Positions 16,265-25,330 of a stretch of DNA of 64,000 nt are shown here, one piece after another (the stretch's first letter is position 1; each line of letters opens with the position of its first letter). The position numbers and the translations under genes were made by a program. The notes beneath the pieces are model-generated. The model had not been told where the DNA came from, did not search any database, and was given only the letters and a program-made list of their open reading frames with translations. Location: contig DATGFN010000023.1 of NCBI GenBank assembly GCA_035308965.1, positions 339,174 to 403,173 of the forward strand, read 5' to 3'. The DNA comes from DASYXZ01 sp035308965 (GTDB taxonomy: Bacteria > Acidobacteriota > Terriglobia > UBA7540).

Positions 16265-17605
16265 ATGAACCCCAATAGTGCTTCCGCGCCCGTATTCGTT
16301 ACCCTTCTGATCAAGCTGGGATTGGTCGCCTTGCTGGCAGGCTTCATCGCACGGTTCCCTCTGTTCCGCCGTTTAATTGTGGAAGAGCGGCGCTCTCCGC
16401 GTCAAAAGCTGCAATTTGCCGCTTTTTTGGGGGTGCCTTTTGCCCTGGGTGTTTTGGCGCGCTTGGTGGGCCACTATGACGGCGCCGACCTCAGCCTTGA
16501 AGTTACCGTCCTCGCCGGGTTGCTCGGCGGTACCATCGTGGGGCTGGGTGTGGGAATTATGGTGAGCCTGCCCGCCTGGCTGATCGGACACGAATTTGTC
16601 GCTCCTCTTTTGGCTGTCCTTTACGCGGTTGTGGGAGGCTCGGCGCGCTACGTTTGTCCCGACAAAGAGGAAATCTGGAAATTTTCACCCTTCATTGATC
16701 TCAGCCTTTACCGTTCCATCAAACAGCGATTTAAGCATCCGGCCCTCGATTGGCAGGTTCTATTTTGGTTAGTGTGCGTAATTCTCGAGATCACCCGGCT
16801 GACTATCGGGCGGATTTCAAAGGGCCATCTCTTCTACCTCAACTCAAACCATGCCTGGTCGAATGTCCTGATCGTCGTCACCACGCTGGTTGCCGTGGGT
16901 TTGCCAGTCCGCATTTGGAACAACACGCGGATACAAAGAAAACTCGAAGAGCAGGAATTGGCTTTGATGCAGGCGCGCGTGGATGCCCTGATCAGCCAGA
17001 TCAATCCCCATTTCCTCTTCAATACGCTGAACACGGTATCCTCGCTGGTCCGTTTTGATCCGGACACGGCGCGCACAGTGGTCCTGAAGCTATCCAATAT
17101 TCTTCGCCGCCGCTTGAAGACCCAGATTCACTTCTCACCACTTAAGCAGGAGATCGAGTTTATTGACGACTATCTGGATATAGAGGTGGTGCGATTCGGG
17201 CGCGACAAACTTCAAATACGCAAGGAAATTGACGCCGACACGCTGGAAGTGGTCGTGCCCAGCATGATCTTGCAGCCCCTGGTTGAAAATGCCATCCGCC
17301 ATGGAATCGGACCCAAGATTGAAGGCGGGACGATCACGTTGCGCTCATCGCGCAAGAATGGGCGGCTCACCGTGGAGGTCATCGATGACGGGGTGGGAAT
17401 CCCGGAAGATAGGCAGCACGAAGTGTACGACTCAGGCATCGGAATCTCGAACGTCCGCGAGAGGTTGAAAGTCCTCTACGGTCAGGAGTCTACATTCCAG
17501 ATCGAAAGCAAGCCTGGAAAGGGAACTTCCATTCGCTTCGAAATTCCGGAGCTGATTACCGCCGAGCCCGCTGCGCAGGTAGTGCCAGCCCACGCATCAT
17601 CTTGA
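16265..17605 (+). CDS. LytS/YehU-type sensor histidine kinase
   Basis: A 446-residue membrane kinase. About six hydrophobic helices occupy residues 10-220, including VTVLAGLLGGTIVGLGVGIM, as in the LytS 5TM sensor. A short coiled segment (RKLEEQELALMQARVDALIS) leads to the His_kinase domain, with the phospho-acceptor histidine at residue 249 in QINPHFLFNTLN. The HATPase domain has LVENAIRHGIG, DDGVGI and GIGISNVRERL. Kinases of this family usually act with a LytR/AlgR-type response regulator encoded next door, but none is visible here. The signal sensed is unknown. Confidence 0.9.
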   Translation: MNPNSASAPVFVTLLIKLGLVALLAGFIARFPLFRRLIVEERRSPRQKLQFAAFLGVPFALGVLARLVGHYDGADLSLEVTVLAGLLGGTIVGLGVGIMVSLPAWLIGHEFVAPLLAVLYAVVGGSARYVCPDKEEIWKFSPFIDLSLYRSIKQRFKHPALDWQVLFWLVCVILEITRLTIGRISKGHLFYLNSNHAWSNVLIVVTTLVAVGLPVRIWNNTRIQRKLEEQELALMQARVDALISQINPHFLFNTLNTVSSLVRFDPDTARTVVLKLSNILRRRLKTQIHFSPLKQEIEFIDDYLDIEVVRFGRDKLQIRKEIDADTLEVVVPSMILQPLVENAIRHGIGPKIEGGTITLRSSRKNGRLTVEVIDDGVGIPEDRQHEVYDSGIGISNVRERLKVLYGQESTFQIESKPGKGTSIRFEIPELITAEPAAQVVPAHASS

Positions 17606-17844
17606 TCATCAATTCCTTTTGAAGCCCACCAACTTTCATCCTCTCAGGTAAGAACAAGGTATGCTAGACTTTTGCCCTGAAGTTTCTTGCTGTTCGTAGA
17701 AGAATTGGGAGGCCTGAGATTTGAAAGAGCCCGCGAGCAACCAAAGCGGGCGAAAAGCTATCTCTCTCGAAGCTGGGTCCGGTGTGGGGTTTTGATGCTG
17801 AAACTTCACCTCCACAATTGAATCTATAGGAGTGAGTATCCCGT

Positions 17845-18243
17845 ATGGCGAAAAATGAAACCCCCGAAGTCGAAAAAATGACCCCCGACACCACCGAAGA
17901 GAACGCTCCGCAGGCCGCGAAAGAGGGCAGGCGGAGGAGTCCGATCTCGATGAGCATGATCGAGCCGCGGTTCCGCAATATATATAAGACATTTTACAAA
18001 GAGACTTACTTCACTCCCACCAATCTCGATTTAAAGACCAAAGAACTGATCGCCATCGGAGTTTCGCTGGTGGCCAAGTGCGAAGGGTGCCTCCAGGGTC
18101 ACATTAAGAAGGCGCTCGAAATTGGCGTGACCAAAGCCGAAATCAGTGACGCCATTGTAGTTGCGGTGGGCATTGCCGCTGCCGGCGTAGTGGACATGTC
18201 GGACCATGTCGCCGCCAAGTTGGACCTTCATCACTTTGAGTAG
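17845..18243 (+). CDS. Carboxymuconolactone decarboxylase/AhpD-family protein
   Basis: A 132-residue protein. Residues 40-132 form the all-helical CMD domain, with the redox motif C79-x-x-C82 and H86 in KCEGCLQGHIKKALEIG, as in AhpD-like peroxidase partners. The N-terminal 35 residues are charged, low-complexity and probably disordered; an internal Met at 36 or 38 would start at the domain itself. Its role may be disulfide reduction or peroxide handling; this comes from the family, not from context. The upstream 240-bp gap holds no gene. Confidence 0.85.
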   Translation: MAKNETPEVEKMTPDTTEENAPQAAKEGRRRSPISMSMIEPRFRNIYKTFYKETYFTPTNLDLKTKELIAIGVSLVAKCEGCLQGHIKKALEIGVTKAEISDAIVVAVGIAAAGVVDMSDHVAAKLDLHHFE

Positions 18244-18356
18244 CGGGTAATCCGGCCTCATTTCATTTTTCGTTCGGACGAAGTTCCTGGATTGCTTATC
18301 GCCCCGCCTGGCTGCCGGCGTATGAATCCGGCAAAAAAACCGATGGAAGGCAGCGA

Positions 18357-19538
18357 GTGGATTATCGGGTTATCGCCAACTTATTCTTGCTGCTTTTCCT
18401 GGGCGTGGCTGACAACCAGATGATTGCCGCCCTGCTCCCTGTCCTGGGCGGGTCGCTGAACAAGACCGTGGAAGCGGCAGGCTTGCTGGTTGTCGTTTAC
18501 TCGGTGACGGCCGCCCTGGCCTCGTTTATTGCAGGCGCCCTCTCCGACCACTACGGGCGCCGCAAGTTTCTTTTGGCAGGCGTTGTTGTATTTGCCGTAG
18601 CTTCCTGGATATCTTCGCAAACACAGACGTATGAAGAACTCCTGCTTGCGCGCGCCCTGACCGGGCTTGCGGCAGGAACCATTTCCACCTGCTCCATCGC
18701 ATTCGCGGGCGACTGGTTCAACTATCGCGTGCGGGGAAAGGCGATCGGCCTGGTATCCTCCGCATACTTTGCCGCCCCCATCATCGGCGTTCCGCTTGCA
18801 GGGCAAATCGCCGACCACTACGGATGGCGGCGGGTGTTCCTTTTTTTCGCCGCCTTCGGGGCCATCGTGGCTTGCCTCTCTTTCCTGCTTCCGAAAGAAA
18901 AATTAGCGACTCAATCACCAACTCGCAAATTGACCGCCACCCTTCATGTTTTTCGCTCTTTTCTTAAGAGGCGGGATATTGTGGCGGCCCTTTGTGTTGC
19001 ATTCTTGGTTTCCGCCGGGCTGGTCGGATTCATTACTTATATCGGCCAGTGGCTCAGCGACCATTTTAAGATTCCCACCGGCGGCATTACCCTTGTTTTT
19101 ATGGCGGGGGGCGTCGCGTCGCTGCTGGGGGCGCCCCTGGGCGGAATCCTCGCCGACCGTTGGGGCAAGCGGGTTGTATCCATTGGTAGTAATATCCTTT
19201 TGGGGCTGGCTGTGGCTCTGGTTCCATTCCTTCATTGGGGCGCATGGCTCTTCCTGGTCTTTGGGGCCACGGGACTGGGTGCGGCATTCCGCCAGGGGCC
19301 TCTCACGGCTCTGATGACGGAGATGGTTCCCACGTCCCAACGCGGGTTCTTTATTGCGCTGCGCAACATCGCATCGCAACTGGGAATCGGCGCCATAGCT
19401 CTGGTGGGTGGAATTCTCTACCAGCACAGCGGATATGTTGCGGTCACCAGTCTTTGTGCCGCGATGACGCTGCTGGTGGCTGTCCTGCTAACCACGCACA
19501 TTGTGGAGCCCCAGGCGGCGAACGAGTCCGCGCCGTAA
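18357..19538 (+). CDS. MFS transporter
   Basis: A 393-residue major facilitator with 12 predicted helices. The loop 2-3 motif is GALSDHYGRRKFLLAG and the equivalent in the second half is GGILADRWGKRVVSIG, typical of drug/proton antiporters of the DHA type. A GTG start at 18357 is used, with AAGGC just upstream; nearby ATGs are out of frame. The substrate cannot be deduced. It is followed by the hydrolase gene on the same strand after about 65 bp. Confidence 0.88.
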   Translation: MDYRVIANLFLLLFLGVADNQMIAALLPVLGGSLNKTVEAAGLLVVVYSVTAALASFIAGALSDHYGRRKFLLAGVVVFAVASWISSQTQTYEELLLARALTGLAAGTISTCSIAFAGDWFNYRVRGKAIGLVSSAYFAAPIIGVPLAGQIADHYGWRRVFLFFAAFGAIVACLSFLLPKEKLATQSPTRKLTATLHVFRSFLKRRDIVAALCVAFLVSAGLVGFITYIGQWLSDHFKIPTGGITLVFMAGGVASLLGAPLGGILADRWGKRVVSIGSNILLGLAVALVPFLHWGAWLFLVFGATGLGAAFRQGPLTALMTEMVPTSQRGFFIALRNIASQLGIGAIALVGGILYQHSGYVAVTSLCAAMTLLVAVLLTTHIVEPQAANESAP

Positions 19539-19605
19539 CGATTGGCGCGCGCAGCGGGCGCGGTCTGGAAGTCAATTTGAAAATTGAAAGCCTCAGGAGC
19601 CGCCA

Positions 19606-20595
19606 TTGAGCGCAGCGTCAAAAGTCCGCAAAATTACGAAATGGTTCCTCTTTGTTTTTCTGTGCTGCTTTTTCATTTTCTTTTATGGAGTTGTCCCCTG
19701 GTTTCTCACCGGCATCACCACGTCAAGTGGATTTCATTTCCGCGACCCCAACGATGGGAAAACACCTAAAGACTTCGGCGTGGATTTTCATGCTGTGGAA
19801 TTCCATTCGGCCGACGGCATTCTCTTGAAAGGTTGGTATGTTCCTGCTGATGTGACCCAGGGCCCGGCACGCGGAACCATCATTTACGCCCACGGACTTA
19901 ATCGAACGCGGGTGGAGATGCTCCCCGATGCGGTGTTTGCCCATAGCCTGGGTTACAACGGGCTGCTTTTCGACCTTCGCCATCAGGGTGCGAGCGGTGG
20001 AAAAGTCACGACTATTGGCTACCAGGAGCGATTGGATGTGGAAGCTGCCGCTCATTACGCTCTCACTGAAGAGAAGGCCAGCCATCCGGTCGTCTTGTGG
20101 GGTGTTTCGATGGGTGCAGCGGCGGCGTTGATGGCTGCCGCCGAATCGCAAGATGTCGCCGCGGTCATCTCCGACAGCACATTTCTAAACTACAAGGAAT
20201 TAATCAGGCATCACTATACTCTTTTCCTCGGAATCATCCGGCGGCGCGCGTGGTGGTTCCCTGCATTACCCAGTTTCCCGCTGGCTGATGAAGTCCTTTA
20301 TTGGGCAGCCTGGCGCGGTCATTTCAAGCCGTCGGATTTCGATTTGGAAAAAGCCGTGCGCCAAATCAATCCGCGCCCCATCCTATTCGTTTGCGTAGAA
20401 GGCGACCAACGCATGCCTCCCGAGTATGCGCGAACGCTCTATGCGGATGCCACCAGCCCGCTAAAGAAGCTGGTGGAACTCGGCGGATCGCGCCATGGCG
20501 AAGGTTTTACGATGGCGACCAAGCAATACGAAGAGGCGGTGAAACAGTTTTTGGACAGCCTGCCGGATGGACGGCCCAATCCCGCGGCCCCCTGA
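19606..20595 (+). CDS. Membrane-anchored alpha/beta hydrolase
   Basis: A 329-residue protein with one N-terminal helix (residues 13-36) that should place the enzyme outside the cytoplasm. The fold elements are YAHGLNRTR (oxyanion-loop region), the nucleophile elbow GVSMG with S168, the acid D267 in VCVEGDQRMP and H297 in GGSRHGEGF. This arrangement matches the YfhR/BAAT-like serine hydrolases. A TTG start at 19606 follows AGGAG with 6 bp spacing. The substrate is unknown; esterase or peptidase activity is possible. Confidence 0.85.
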   Translation: MSAASKVRKITKWFLFVFLCCFFIFFYGVVPWFLTGITTSSGFHFRDPNDGKTPKDFGVDFHAVEFHSADGILLKGWYVPADVTQGPARGTIIYAHGLNRTRVEMLPDAVFAHSLGYNGLLFDLRHQGASGGKVTTIGYQERLDVEAAAHYALTEEKASHPVVLWGVSMGAAAALMAAAESQDVAAVISDSTFLNYKELIRHHYTLFLGIIRRRAWWFPALPSFPLADEVLYWAAWRGHFKPSDFDLEKAVRQINPRPILFVCVEGDQRMPPEYARTLYADATSPLKKLVELGGSRHGEGFTMATKQYEEAVKQFLDSLPDGRPNPAAP

Positions 20596-20643
20596 AGAAA
20601 ATATCCGTTGGGGGACTCTCCAAGATGGGGGGGAACCTGACCG

Positions 20644-21042
20644 TTACTTGGTACCTGCCGGGGCGGCCTTCTTGCCTTCCCAATTCGCATGCGGCTTGCC
20701 GTCTAATGTGATCGCGCCCGCCAATTGGCCGTCCTTCAGCTTACCCTTGATGACGTAGTCGCCTTGGGGAGTTTCCAGGCGGATTTCCAGCGTATCTTCC
20801 TTGAACGTTCCGGAAGTAATATCCATGCCACCCTGGTCGGAATCGACGGAGCCGGTCACCTTTTCCCCGTCCTGTAGCAAATCCAGGCTGAATTTAGTAT
20901 CTCCGTCCGGTCCGCCATGGGAAATACACGTCCATGACCCGGTGATGGGCCCGGTATTCGTCTTATCCTGTCCGGAGGTAATCGCCATGGTGGCGGCGGT
21001 GAATAGAATAACTCCGAGTGTGAAAATCGACAGCTTCTTCAT
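20644..21042 (-). CDS. Small secreted protein, hypothetical
   Basis: A 132-residue protein with a Sec signal peptide (MKKLSIFTLGVILFTAATMA). The mature part is a run of predicted beta strands (GSWTCISHGGPDGDTKFSLD, KVTGSVDSDQGGMDITSGTF, DTLEIRLETPQGDYVIKGKL), suggesting a lipocalin- or barrel-like fold seen in many uncharacterised secreted proteins. The start at 21042 is supported by GAGGAGAT about 8 bp upstream; a longer frame to 21087 would overlap bshA. No function can be assigned. Confidence 0.8.
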   Translation of the reverse strand: MKKLSIFTLGVILFTAATMAITSGQDKTNTGPITGSWTCISHGGPDGDTKFSLDLLQDGEKVTGSVDSDQGGMDITSGTFKEDTLEIRLETPQGDYVIKGKLKDGQLAGAITLDGKPHANWEGKKAAPAGTK

Positions 21043-21083
21043 GGGTATATCTCCTCTCGTGGATAAATTCCGGGCTGGACCAT

Positions 21084-22229
21084 TCAAGCGGTCTGCATCT
21101 TGCTCTGCTTGCCCTCCAGCACCCGTTGGTAAAGACTCTCATACAGCGGAATGATTTTGGTAGTGCAGAATTGGCTGATGGCGCGGGCCCTCGCCGCCTT
21201 CCCCATTTGCTCGCGGCGGCCCGGCCCGGTGAGGATTTCGAGCGCCCTCGCCGCCATGGTCTTGACGTCCCCGGGCGTGACGAGAAAGCCTTCCACTCCA
21301 TCGGTAATGACTTCCGGAATTCCGCCCACATTCGAGCACACTGCGGGGACGCCGCTTGCCATGCCTTCCAGGGCCGCTAAACCAAACGATTCCAACTCAC
21401 TCGGCAGCAGGAGCACGTCCGCGCAATTCAACAGCGATTGCACTTGATTCTGCTTGCCCATAAAAATCACGTCTTGGGACAAGCCTTTTTTGCGCACCAT
21501 CCATTCCGCCGTGGTGCGTTCCGGGCCGTCTCCAATCATCATCAGCTTGGCGGGTATCTCTTTGCGTACCATGGCAAAAATTTCGATGACATCGGGCACT
21601 CGCTTGACTGGACGAAAATTGGAAAGGTGAATCAGGATTTTTTCGTCGTCGCGTGCGAACTCCTCGCGACGACAGTCGCCGTCAGCAGGTTGAAATACGT
21701 CACAATTGACAAAATTTGGAATCATTTCAATGGGGCGCTTGATCTCAAATTCATTCACCGTGACTTGGCGCAGGTATTCCGAAATGGCCGTGACTCCATC
21801 ACTTTCCTCGATGGAAAATTTGGTGATGGGCAGATACGACCGGTCCGCTCCCACCAGCGTGACATCCGTGCCATGAAGGGTGGTGACGTAGGGAAGGTTG
21901 TAGGGCGCCACCATGGCGCGTGCCAGATAGGCGCTGACCGAGTGAGGGATGGCGTAGTGGACGTGCAGCAAATCCAGGGACTCATTCACCGCTACGTTGC
22001 GCATCATGCTGGCCAGCGCCAAGGTGTAAGGCGGATGATCGAAGAGAGGGTAACTCATCACTTCCACTTCGTGAAAGTGGAGCCGTTCTGAAACCGAGGT
22101 CATCCGCACCGGGACGGCATAGCTGATAAAGTGGACATCATGCCCTCGCGCCGCCAGCTCGATGCCCAACTCCGTGGCGACTACGCCGCTCCCGCCATAT
22201 GTAGGATAACAAGTGATTCCGATTTTCAT
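21084..22229 (-). CDS. bshA: N-acetyl-alpha-D-glucosaminyl L-malate synthase
   Basis: A 381-residue GT4 glycosyltransferase. The N-terminus KIGITCYPTYGGSGVVATEL and SYAVPVRM are characteristic of BshA, which joins UDP-GlcNAc and L-malate as the first step of bacillithiol synthesis. Further BshA features are THYGTDVT-type LHGTDVTLVG, FVNCDVFQP, SNFRPVKRVPDVI and the nucleotide-sugar site ESFGLAALEGMASGVPAV. Length is as usual. Bacillithiol genes are known in acidobacteria as well as Firmicutes. bshB and bshC are not in this window, so the pathway must be completed elsewhere. Confidence 0.93.
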   Translation of the reverse strand: MKIGITCYPTYGGSGVVATELGIELAARGHDVHFISYAVPVRMTSVSERLHFHEVEVMSYPLFDHPPYTLALASMMRNVAVNESLDLLHVHYAIPHSVSAYLARAMVAPYNLPYVTTLHGTDVTLVGADRSYLPITKFSIEESDGVTAISEYLRQVTVNEFEIKRPIEMIPNFVNCDVFQPADGDCRREEFARDDEKILIHLSNFRPVKRVPDVIEIFAMVRKEIPAKLMMIGDGPERTTAEWMVRKKGLSQDVIFMGKQNQVQSLLNCADVLLLPSELESFGLAALEGMASGVPAVCSNVGGIPEVITDGVEGFLVTPGDVKTMAARALEILTGPGRREQMGKAARARAISQFCTTKIIPLYESLYQRVLEGKQSKMQTA

Positions 22230-22274
22230 GTAGGTGTGAAGATTCTCGCCCGCCCGCGAGGCCGTCGGGCCGGC

Positions 22275-22769
22275 CTAGGAAGGAGGAGCGGACCCTTTCG
22301 GTTTTTCCGCGGTGCCCGCTGTCAACAAAACAATGTCTTTTACGGTCCGCTTATCCCCCTTTTGTTCATAGTAGACGATGACTTCGTTGCCGGGCTTCAA
22401 TTGGCTGAGGCTCATTTTCTCACCGTCCGCCGAAGTCACAGAAATACCCTTTTTTACAGGAAATATTTCCAATGACTTGCTTTCCTTGGCATTCAACTCC
22501 ATGACGTGATGCTCGAGGTCAAGTGTTTCCACTTTTCCGGTGAAAGCCTGCCGGTTGCCTCCGGCGGTCAGTTTGTCCACAATGGGGACCTTGCGTTTGT
22601 GCTGGTCTTGCGCCCGGGCCGTTTGGAAGCCCATGGCAAAAATGACGATCAAGGGCATGCCCCAGCCCAATAGCCGGCACGCGCGCCCAGAAGCGCTAAA
22701 TGAATGGCTGAATCTTGGACTTCCTGACTCAGGCCTTCCCGGCGGGAGTCCTTGTAGAGTCGAATGCAT
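22275..22769 (-). CDS. Secreted protein with DUF5666-like OB fold, hypothetical
   Basis: The frame is open back to 22820. I place the start at 22769, but an inner Met just before the hydrophobic stretch PLIVIFAMGFQTARA would give a more conventional signal peptide, so the N-terminus is uncertain. The mature part (TGKVETLDLEHHVMELN, ISVTSADGEKMSLSQLKPGN, EVIVYYEQKGDKRTVKDIVL) resembles the small beta-barrel pattern of DUF5666-like proteins. It lies between bshA and the Hfq-like gene, on the same strand. Function unknown. Confidence 0.65.
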   Translation of the reverse strand: MHSTLQGLPPGRPESGSPRFSHSFSASGRACRLLGWGMPLIVIFAMGFQTARAQDQHKRKVPIVDKLTAGGNRQAFTGKVETLDLEHHVMELNAKESKSLEIFPVKKGISVTSADGEKMSLSQLKPGNEVIVYYEQKGDKRTVKDIVLLTAGTAEKPKGSAPPS

Positions 22770-22849
22770 GATTGTCCGGCCCCGTAAAGTAATCAAAGTA
22801 ATCATATGGTGCCCCCACACACATGATATTGCCTTAAACTCGCGTAGGA

Positions 22850-23209
22850 TTACTCGTCCCGCTCTCTCCTCGCAGAATTGCCGTCATCCCGGCCATGTCC
22901 ATCCCCGCCGTCCTTTCCTTCCGCCTGTTTGTACATGTACCGGATGACCGATTTCATAATCAGGAGGTTGGGCTCATTGGCGCGATGTACTTTGATGCAA
23001 TCCTTGTCATACCATTCGATGACGCCGCGAATCTCTTCTTCGCCTTCCAGCACCACCACCATGGGAGTGCGGGCCTGCATCTGTTTGATGTAATAAAAGT
23101 TTTCGGCGTTGGTTTGATCTGGCGGGGCGGGTTTCTTCCGTTGCATGCGCGCACCCATCTGGTCTTGTATATCGGACAGTGAGGGACGTATCAGTTTTCG
23201 GTTCACCAT
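22850..23209 (-). CDS. hfq: Divergent Hfq-like RNA chaperone
   Basis: A 119-residue protein. Residues 35-97 align well with Hfq: an N-terminal helix (NAENFYYIKQMQAR), the Sm1 motif (TPMVVVLEGEEEIRGVIEWYD) and an Sm2-like strand (LLIMKSVIRYMYK), where enterobacterial Hfq has YKHAIST. The core is flanked by a basic 30-residue N-terminus and a Gly/Asp/Arg-rich tail that may be disordered. Hfq rings bind small RNAs and A-rich mRNA. The canonical Q8 and KH residues are replaced, so binding specificity may differ. AAGGAG lies 7 bp before the ATG, and a GC hairpin lies just upstream of it. Confidence 0.8.
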   Translation of the reverse strand: MVNRKLIRPSLSDIQDQMGARMQRKKPAPPDQTNAENFYYIKQMQARTPMVVVLEGEEEIRGVIEWYDKDCIKVHRANEPNLLIMKSVIRYMYKQAEGKDGGDGHGRDDGNSARRERDE

Positions 23210-23223
23210 GGCACGCTCCTTGC

Positions 23224-23240
23224 GCCCCGATCAGCGGGGC
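23224..23240 (-). promoter_or_regulatory. Leader hairpin immediately upstream of the hfq-like Shine-Dalgarno
   Basis: GCCCCG (23224-23229) and CGGGGC (23235-23240) pair around a 5-base loop. On the transcript the stem ends only a few bases before AAGGAG of the Hfq-like gene. Placement suggests control of initiation, possibly autoregulation, as known for E. coli hfq; this is inference. Confidence 0.5.
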
Positions 23241-23611
23241 TAAAAGTTCGACTGAAGAAAGATGATGTTGCCGGGCGAGACACCCAAACATATAGATGGC
23301 GTTCAGAGTGGCTCGGTTACACTCGAATAAAAACAAAAATCGGAAAGTCAGTTGAGTCTCACGCTACCGGCTCGGCTGACTGGCACAACATATGAAGTTG
23401 GGTTCCACTGACCCGAAGTCTACCACACACAATGCGGCTCCGCAAATCGATTTGTATCTCTAATCTGGTCACGCGGATTATCGCCTCCGTGTCCGTCTTC
23501 ATTCAGGCTGGAAGCTATGATTCACCTGTCTCTATTGGTGATGAACTGCATCAAATAAGGGCGGGAGAGATCAAGTCAACCCGCAGCATTATTTTGAATA
23601 GGAGGGCCATC
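23241..23611. other. Divergent intergenic region, no gene seen
   Basis: About 370 bp between the divergent Hfq-like gene and the glycine-rich secreted protein. The plus frame of the downstream gene is open back to 23432, but that part has no Shine-Dalgarno support and no family resemblance, so it is treated as non-coding. Promoters for both genes must lie here, but no convincing boxes were found. Confidence 0.6.
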
Positions 23612-24022
23612 ATGAGGATTAGATCAAGTATGAAGTTTGAATTCTTAGTCATTAGTTGCATGGCATTGCTGTTGGTTTTCGGCCAGCCCGGTTTAGGCCA
23701 ATCGAACACTGGACAAGAATCCAGCTCTGCCCCCAAATCAAGTGACAGCAAAGACAAGAGCAACACACCCGGAAAAGAAATCGGACATGGAGGGGAAGAC
23801 ATCGGGAAAGGCGCCGCCAAGGGCTCGGTTGACCTCGGCAAAGGAGCGGCCGGGGGCGCCGGGGAGTTGGTGACCGGCCACCCGGTTAACGCCGGAACCT
23901 CATTAGGCAAAGGCGCCGTCGGGTTCGGAAAGAATGTCGGTGTGGGCACGGCCAAAGGGACTTACAAAATCGGCAAAGGAATTGGCGGGCTGTTCAGGAA
24001 ACACGGCGGGAAGTCCGATTAG
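23612..24022 (+). CDS. Secreted glycine-rich repeat protein, hypothetical
   Basis: A 136-residue protein. The start at 23612 follows GGAGGG with 5 bp spacing. The N-terminus has a signal peptide (FLVISCMALLLVFGQPGLGQ) and then a Ser/Lys-rich linker. Residues 60-136 contain a repeated G-K-G pattern: DIGKGAAKGSVDLGKGAAGG, SLGKGAVGFGKNVGVGTAKG and YKIGKGIGGLF. The periodicity resembles glycine-zipper helices, which pack in or against membranes. It is alone on the plus strand. No function is known to me. Confidence 0.75.
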   Translation: MRIRSSMKFEFLVISCMALLLVFGQPGLGQSNTGQESSSAPKSSDSKDKSNTPGKEIGHGGEDIGKGAAKGSVDLGKGAAGGAGELVTGHPVNAGTSLGKGAVGFGKNVGVGTAKGTYKIGKGIGGLFRKHGGKSD

Positions 24023-24098
24023 ACGGATTTGGATTGCGCCTGGCATGGATGCGTAATTGACTCACACCATCAATTTTCCAAAACGCAGGCTGGCTGGT

Positions 24099-24116
24099 GC
24101 AGACCTTCAGGTCTGC
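24099..24116. terminator. Perfect hairpin between convergent genes
   Basis: GCAGACC (24099-24105) pairs with GGTCTGC (24110-24116) around TTCA. It lies between the converging glycine-rich and TPR genes. There is no strong T-run on either strand, so it may be a dispersed palindrome acting as a bidirectional barrier, not a classical terminator. Confidence 0.5.
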
Positions 24117-24127
24117 GTCTAAATGGA

Positions 24128-25330
24128 TTATTTTCCGTTTTGAATTCGCTTCAAATCAATTTTGGCTTGGGCGAGGTCCGGATCAAGGCTGATCCCCGCT
24201 TCAATTTCGGAGGCAGCCTCCTGCTTCCGGCCTTCCTTTTCGAGGACCAGTCCAAGCTGCCAATGCGTTTCGGCCGGAGTCGGCGATCCGGGTTCCGGAG
24301 CCTGTGATAGGTATTTGCGAAAATACTTTTCCCCTCGCATTAGTTCGTGGATGGAATCGGGGCTTTGGACCAACAGGACGTGCGCAGAGCGGTAGAACGG
24401 TTCGAGGTTATCCGGGATTTGCTTCTCGCTTTCGGCCAGCATCGAATCAAGATCTTTCCATCTCTTTTGCGCTGAATATAAATTCGCCAGCGCGACGTAG
24501 GCATCTACACGGTCGGGTGCGAACTTTTCCGCCGCTTGGGCAAATTTTTCCACGGTGGCAAGATCGGCGGAAGCGCCACCATCGGTCCGGCCGGCGGAGC
24601 CTTCAGAATTTATTGCGTGGCGCAGATAGAAATTGGCGACGGATATCAATCCGTCATAAGTTTTGGGCACGGTGGCGGCAGCTTTGGCAAAGTATGCCTG
24701 TTCATTCGCCTGGTCCGTTTGGTCCCGCGCGATGCGCGCCCGCGCCAGGTCGCCGGAGGCGGAGTCAATGCGCGCGATTTCCTCCGCCATCGCCCCCGCC
24801 TTGTCTTTGCCTCCCCCCATCAGCCGGGGCGCCTGGAGATAATATTCAAGCAGGCCAAAACGCGCGTCGAGGTTTTTCGCATCCAGGCTTGCCGCCGTCT
24901 CAGCTTCTTCTTTGAACCGTTTGGCCCAATGCCCTTTGCTGAACAGGCTTGCTTTTTCCGCCGTCCGGCCGCACACCACGGCGAGTTGGTAATGATAGTC
25001 CGAATTCTTGCCATCCACGGCCACTGCTTTTTCCGCGAGCGTTAAGGCCTGGTCCAAATCCCCGTAGGCAAGCTTTACCTGGGAGAGCAGCCACGCCAAT
25101 TCCGCGCGATTCGGATTCGATTGGTATTCCCGCTCGATTAAAGGCCGCGCGCGCTTCCAATGCCCGGATTTCACCAGTGTTATTGCGGTGGGATCCGCCT
25201 GCCCGGCCAATCCCGGGGCAGGGAAGAGTGCGAAGGGAAATGCGCAGGCGAACCCAATCGCGATCCGGCGAACAAATCTGCCGATTATACGTCGGCCGCT
25301 CACGGGCGCGTTTCGATACGTTGCCGTCAT
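24128..25330 (-). CDS. Secreted TPR-repeat protein
   Basis: A 400-residue protein with a twin-Arg-like basic N-terminus (RRIIGRFVRR), a hydrophobic segment and a probable cleavage near AGQADP, so it is exported. The rest is helical repeats of the TPR type, for example HWKRARPLIEREYQSNPNRA, GDLDQALTLAEKAVAVD, RVDAYVALANLYSAQKRWKD and TPAETHWQLGLVLEKEGRK followed by QEAASEIEAGISLDPD. TPR proteins scaffold protein complexes. No partner is suggested by its neighbours. Confidence 0.82.
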   Translation of the reverse strand: MTATYRNAPVSGRRIIGRFVRRIAIGFACAFPFALFPAPGLAGQADPTAITLVKSGHWKRARPLIEREYQSNPNRAELAWLLSQVKLAYGDLDQALTLAEKAVAVDGKNSDYHYQLAVVCGRTAEKASLFSKGHWAKRFKEEAETAASLDAKNLDARFGLLEYYLQAPRLMGGGKDKAGAMAEEIARIDSASGDLARARIARDQTDQANEQAYFAKAAATVPKTYDGLISVANFYLRHAINSEGSAGRTDGGASADLATVEKFAQAAEKFAPDRVDAYVALANLYSAQKRWKDLDSMLAESEKQIPDNLEPFYRSAHVLLVQSPDSIHELMRGEKYFRKYLSQAPEPGSPTPAETHWQLGLVLEKEGRKQEAASEIEAGISLDPDLAQAKIDLKRIQNGK

